Source: Prevotellaceae bacterium (GTDB lineage Bacteria; Bacteroidota; Bacteroidia; Bacteroidales; UBA932). From it: a stretch of 8,449 nucleotides of DNA. The notes beneath the pieces are model-generated. The model ran no database searches. It had not been told where the DNA came from and was given only the letters and a program-made list of their open reading frames with translations. This document shows, piece by piece, positions 6,895-8,449 of this stretch. Position numbers and translations under genes: made by a program. The first letter of the stretch is position 1, and each line of letters starts with the position of its first letter. Where the stretch lies: contig JAIRKX010000021.1 in assembly GCA_031259805.1 (NCBI GenBank), positions 1-8,449 of the forward strand, written 5' to 3'.

Positions 6895-7135
6895 TAGTTC
6901 TCCCTTGCTTGGGGATAGCTCTCCCTTGCCAGGGGATAGCTCTCCCTCGCCAGGGGATAGCTCTCCCTTGCCAGGGGATAGCTCTCCCTCGCCAGGGGAT
7001 AGCTCTCCCTCGCCAGGGGATAGCTCTCCCTCGCCAGGGGATAGCTCTCCCACGCCAAGGGATAGCTCTCCCACGCCAAGGGATAGCTCTCCCTCGCCAG
7101 GGGATAGCTCTCCCTCGCCAGGGGATAGCTCTCCC
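6884..7135. repeat. Twelve 21-base tandem repeats
   Basis: Twelve units of exactly 21 bases run head to tail without gaps. Variation is limited: the first three bases are TTG, TCG or ACG, the middle is CCAGGGG, CCAAGGG or, in unit 2, CTTGGGG, and unit 1 differs at two further bases. The core GGGATAGCTCTCCC is a near-palindrome (12 of 14 symmetric positions, centred on AGCT), so each unit could pair with itself or bind a dimer. As 21 is a multiple of three, five of six frames stay open across the array, yielding heptapeptide repeats such as PGDSSPS, but none has an ATG start. I treat it as non-coding. Confidence 0.93.
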
Positions 7136-7154
7136 AAACACGCAGAGAACCAAT

Positions 7155-7178
7155 AGTTAAGGACTAAGAGTTAAGACA
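7155..7178. repeat. Heptamer array, TAAGRAC type
   Basis: Three 7-base units TAAGGAC, TAAGAGT, TAAGACA occupy 7158-7178, preceded by AGT. The 14-base stretch ACTAAGAGTTAAGA at 7163-7176 recurs exactly at 7393-7406, so this array and the one before the gene at 7461 flank the long inverted repeat as direct repeats. Confidence 0.7.
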
Positions 7179-7181
7179 AAG

Positions 7182-7212
7182 ATGTCCGTAGAACATTCAT
7201 ATCAATAGAAAA
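7182..7212 (-). repeat. Dispersed 31-base repeat, copy 2 (inverted)
   Basis: Read on the minus strand this matches 239-269 at 27 of 31 positions, starting TTTTCTATTGATATG and ending CGGACAT. In this copy the hairpin becomes TGTTC/TAC/GGACA: the C-to-T change turns one G-C pair into a G-U pair in RNA, so the fold can persist. Read the same way, it is preceded by GGCGGGGGTG and followed by a GTC and a heptamer array, as in copy 1. Confidence 0.75.
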
Positions 7213-7257
7213 AATGACCTGCAACTATCCACAATCATTCCACCCCCGCCGGAGACC

Positions 7258-7383
7258 AGTCCACCCCCGCCCTGTCGGGCACCCCCGCCAGCGGGGGACA
7301 GCTACGCAGGTTGCGCTGTGCAAAGGATTCCGCCGCACGGCTGTCCCCCGCTGGCGGGGTGCCCGACAGGGCGGGGGTGGACT
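7258..7383. repeat. Long near-perfect inverted repeat (45/44-base arms)
   Basis: Bases 7258-7302 and 7340-7383 are reverse complements except for one extra C in the left arm (7282-7286 has five C, its partner four). The arms begin AGTCCACCCCCGCC and end GGGGGACAGC. The loop is 37 bases (7303-7339). Each arm also folds on itself: CCCCCGC/CA/GCGGGGG at 7282-7297 is perfect, with CTGTC/GACAG outside it. The motif TCCACCCCCGCC occurs once more 21 bases to the left (7239-7250). There is no T tract after it, so it is not a standard terminator. No transposase is present; it could be a MITE-like or REP-like element. Confidence 0.9.
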
Positions 7384-7387
7384 TAAC

Positions 7388-7450
7388 TAAGAACTAAGAG
7401 TTAAGAACTAAGAATAATTAACAACTAACAATTAACCATTAACAATTAAC
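7388..7450. repeat. Two joined heptamer arrays directly before a surface-protein gene
   Basis: Four units of TAAGAAC type (7388-7415: TAAGAAC, TAAGAGT, TAAGAAC, TAAGAAT) are followed by five of AATTAAC type (7416-7450: AATTAAC, AACTAAC, AATTAAC, CATTAAC, AATTAAC). The first type also occurs at 7155-7178 and the second at 181-195 and 277-291. The array ends 10 bases before the ATG at 7461, within the region where a promoter and leader should be. No TAnnTTTG box is visible there. Confidence 0.75.
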
Positions 7451-7460
7451 AAACCATACA

Positions 7461-8449
7461 ATGAAAAAACATTCTCTTACCGCCCTGCTCCTGCTTGCCC
7501 TTATGGGATTCGGGAGTCTCTGTTATGCGCAGAGCGTGGTACGCATTACGCAGCTTGGCGCCGATTACGCCGCCGCGCCGCCCACCGTTACGTTCCGCGT
7601 CTATTGGGATGAGGCGCCACAGGCGCCCCGCCATTTAGACAGCGTGTGGCTGTTCATCGACTACCAGCCTATCCATTCCGACGGCTCGTTGGGCGCATGG
7701 ACGCCGGCGACGCTGACCAATCCTGCAGCCACCGCGCCGGGGACGGTATCTACCGCATCACTCAACGGGCGGGGCTTTTATCTGAAGGGCACGACGCCGA
7801 CGTTTAGCTCGATCGTTACGGTTGCGCTCGACGGCCTGAGCGCCGGCGACCGCTTCAACTGGTGCGCCTACGCTTCCGACTATCCGCCCAACACTACGGA
7901 AGGCGCAGGATACTATGAGTTGCACGGCACGCCGCCGTTTGTGATTAACGGCGCGATTACCGAACCGACGCGGCAATACGTCGGCTGTATTACCTCGCTG
8001 ACCGACCGCACCGGTTGCCCGGGACTGGTTCCCGTGTCGCCGGCCATTTCTTCCTTCACTGCTTCGCCGGATACCATTTGCAACGGCGACACCGTTACGC
8101 TTACCGTCGTTGCTTCCGATGCCACAGAATACAGTTTCGACGACGGCAATTCGTGGGACGCCCACAACGCCGCCACATTTACGCCCTCAGTCAGTGCCGG
8201 CTATATCGTGAGGGCGCGCAATGCTGCCCTCTGCGAGGTAAAGGCCACTGTGCCGGTAACGGTTTATCCACGGCCCGTACCGGCCTTCGTCAATCCGCCT
8301 TCGACCGCCTGCGCCGGCAGCACGGTTACGCTTACCGCCTCGGGCGGTGGCTCCTACTGCTTTACCCATGTCTGCTCCGCCTGCATACACAACCCTTACG
8401 CCAGCGGCAACGACGACCCGACCGAATACGACTGTATCTTGGAAAGCGC
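7461..8449 (+). CDS. Secreted Ig/PKD-like surface protein (3' end outside window)
   Basis: The frame is open for 329 codons to the window edge and continues beyond it. Residues 1-23 are a signal peptide (MKKHSLTALLLLALMGFGSL, then CYA before the cut and QS after it); the Cys at 21 does not make a lipobox, so export to the periplasm or surface is expected. Residues about 25-190 form a Thr/Ala/Pro-rich region with a WxxxxDYxP-like segment and no family I can name. From about 198 there are two related beta-rich modules marked by ICNGDTVTLT (206-215) and ACAGSTVTLT (283-292), 77 residues apart, like the PKD/Ig-like repeats of Bacteroidota adhesins and large secreted proteins. A Cys cluster follows at 300, 305, 308 and 325 (CFTHVCSACIHNPY). 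Codon use is GC-rich like the outer membrane gene. A sorting domain would lie outside the window. No promoter or clear ribosome site is visible; the leader is a heptamer array. Confidence 0.85.
   Translation, partial: MKKHSLTALLLLALMGFGSLCYAQSVVRITQLGADYAAAPPTVTFRVYWDEAPQAPRHLDSVWLFIDYQPIHSDGSLGAWTPATLTNPAATAPGTVSTASLNGRGFYLKGTTPTFSSIVTVALDGLSAGDRFNWCAYASDYPPNTTEGAGYYELHGTPPFVINGAITEPTRQYVGCITSLTDRTGCPGLVPVSPAISSFTASPDTICNGDTVTLTVVASDATEYSFDDGNSWDAHNAATFTPSVSAGYIVRARNAALCEVKATVPVTVYPRPVPAFVNPPSTACAGSTVTLTASGGGSYCFTHVCSACIHNPYASGNDDPTEYDCILES

Noticed and set aside
6884..7135. CRISPR array
   Set aside because: Units are contiguous 21-base copies with no unique spacers, and no cas genes are present.
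6837..7160. Several reading frames on both strands through the tandem repeats, encoding heptapeptide repeats
   Set aside because: They begin with TTG or other non-ATG codons and stay open in five of six frames only because the unit is 21 bases long and contains a stop in just one frame. No promoter, start or signal peptide singles one out.
7258..7383. Long inverted repeat as an intrinsic terminator
   Set aside because: The stem is far longer than usual, the loop is 37 bases, and GGACTTAACTAAG rather than a T tract follows.

Overview
The window looks like chromosomal DNA from a member of the Bacteroidota, most likely the order Bacteroidales. Three things support this: the histidyl-tRNA synthetase resembles those of Bacteroides and its relatives; there are promoters of the Bacteroidota type (TTG, 20 bases, TAnnTTTG); and a local AraC-type regulator is coupled to a carboxypeptidase-regulatory-domain/TonB-plug outer membrane protein. 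Genus and species cannot be set from the sequence alone.

Layout, left to right. Bases 1-133 hold the end of an unseen upstream unit, closed by a near-ideal intrinsic terminator (134-166). A repeat-rich gap (about 180-300) and a doubtful small minus-strand reading frame (302-419) precede hisS (533-1894), which has a good promoter. Next is a compact, AT-richer tyrosine recombinase (2119-2922) that looks foreign to its neighbours, with a 12-base inverted repeat just after it. Then comes a two-gene unit: an AraC-family regulator (3101-4006) whose stop codon overlaps the start codon of a TonB-dependent-receptor-like outer membrane protein (4006-6480). A gap of almost 1 kb (6481-7460) is built almost wholly of repeats. 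The window ends inside a secreted, cysteine-containing, Ig/PKD-like surface protein (from 7461).

The AraC-type protein probably controls its own operon and so the outer membrane protein. The recombinase has the full catalytic set and could act on nearby sites, but no target is proven. hisS is a housekeeping gene.

The most unusual content is intergenic. Degenerate 7-base periodic arrays occur at five places. A 31-base sequence that can form a small hairpin occurs in both repeat-rich gaps, in opposite orientation, next to heptamer arrays each time. The large gap also holds twelve 21-base tandem repeats (21 = 3 x 7), a near-perfect inverted repeat with 45- and 44-base arms, and a 27-base direct repeat around a heptamer array. 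Together these suggest a dispersed, modular intergenic repeat family, with one array ending 10 bases before the start codon of a surface-protein gene.
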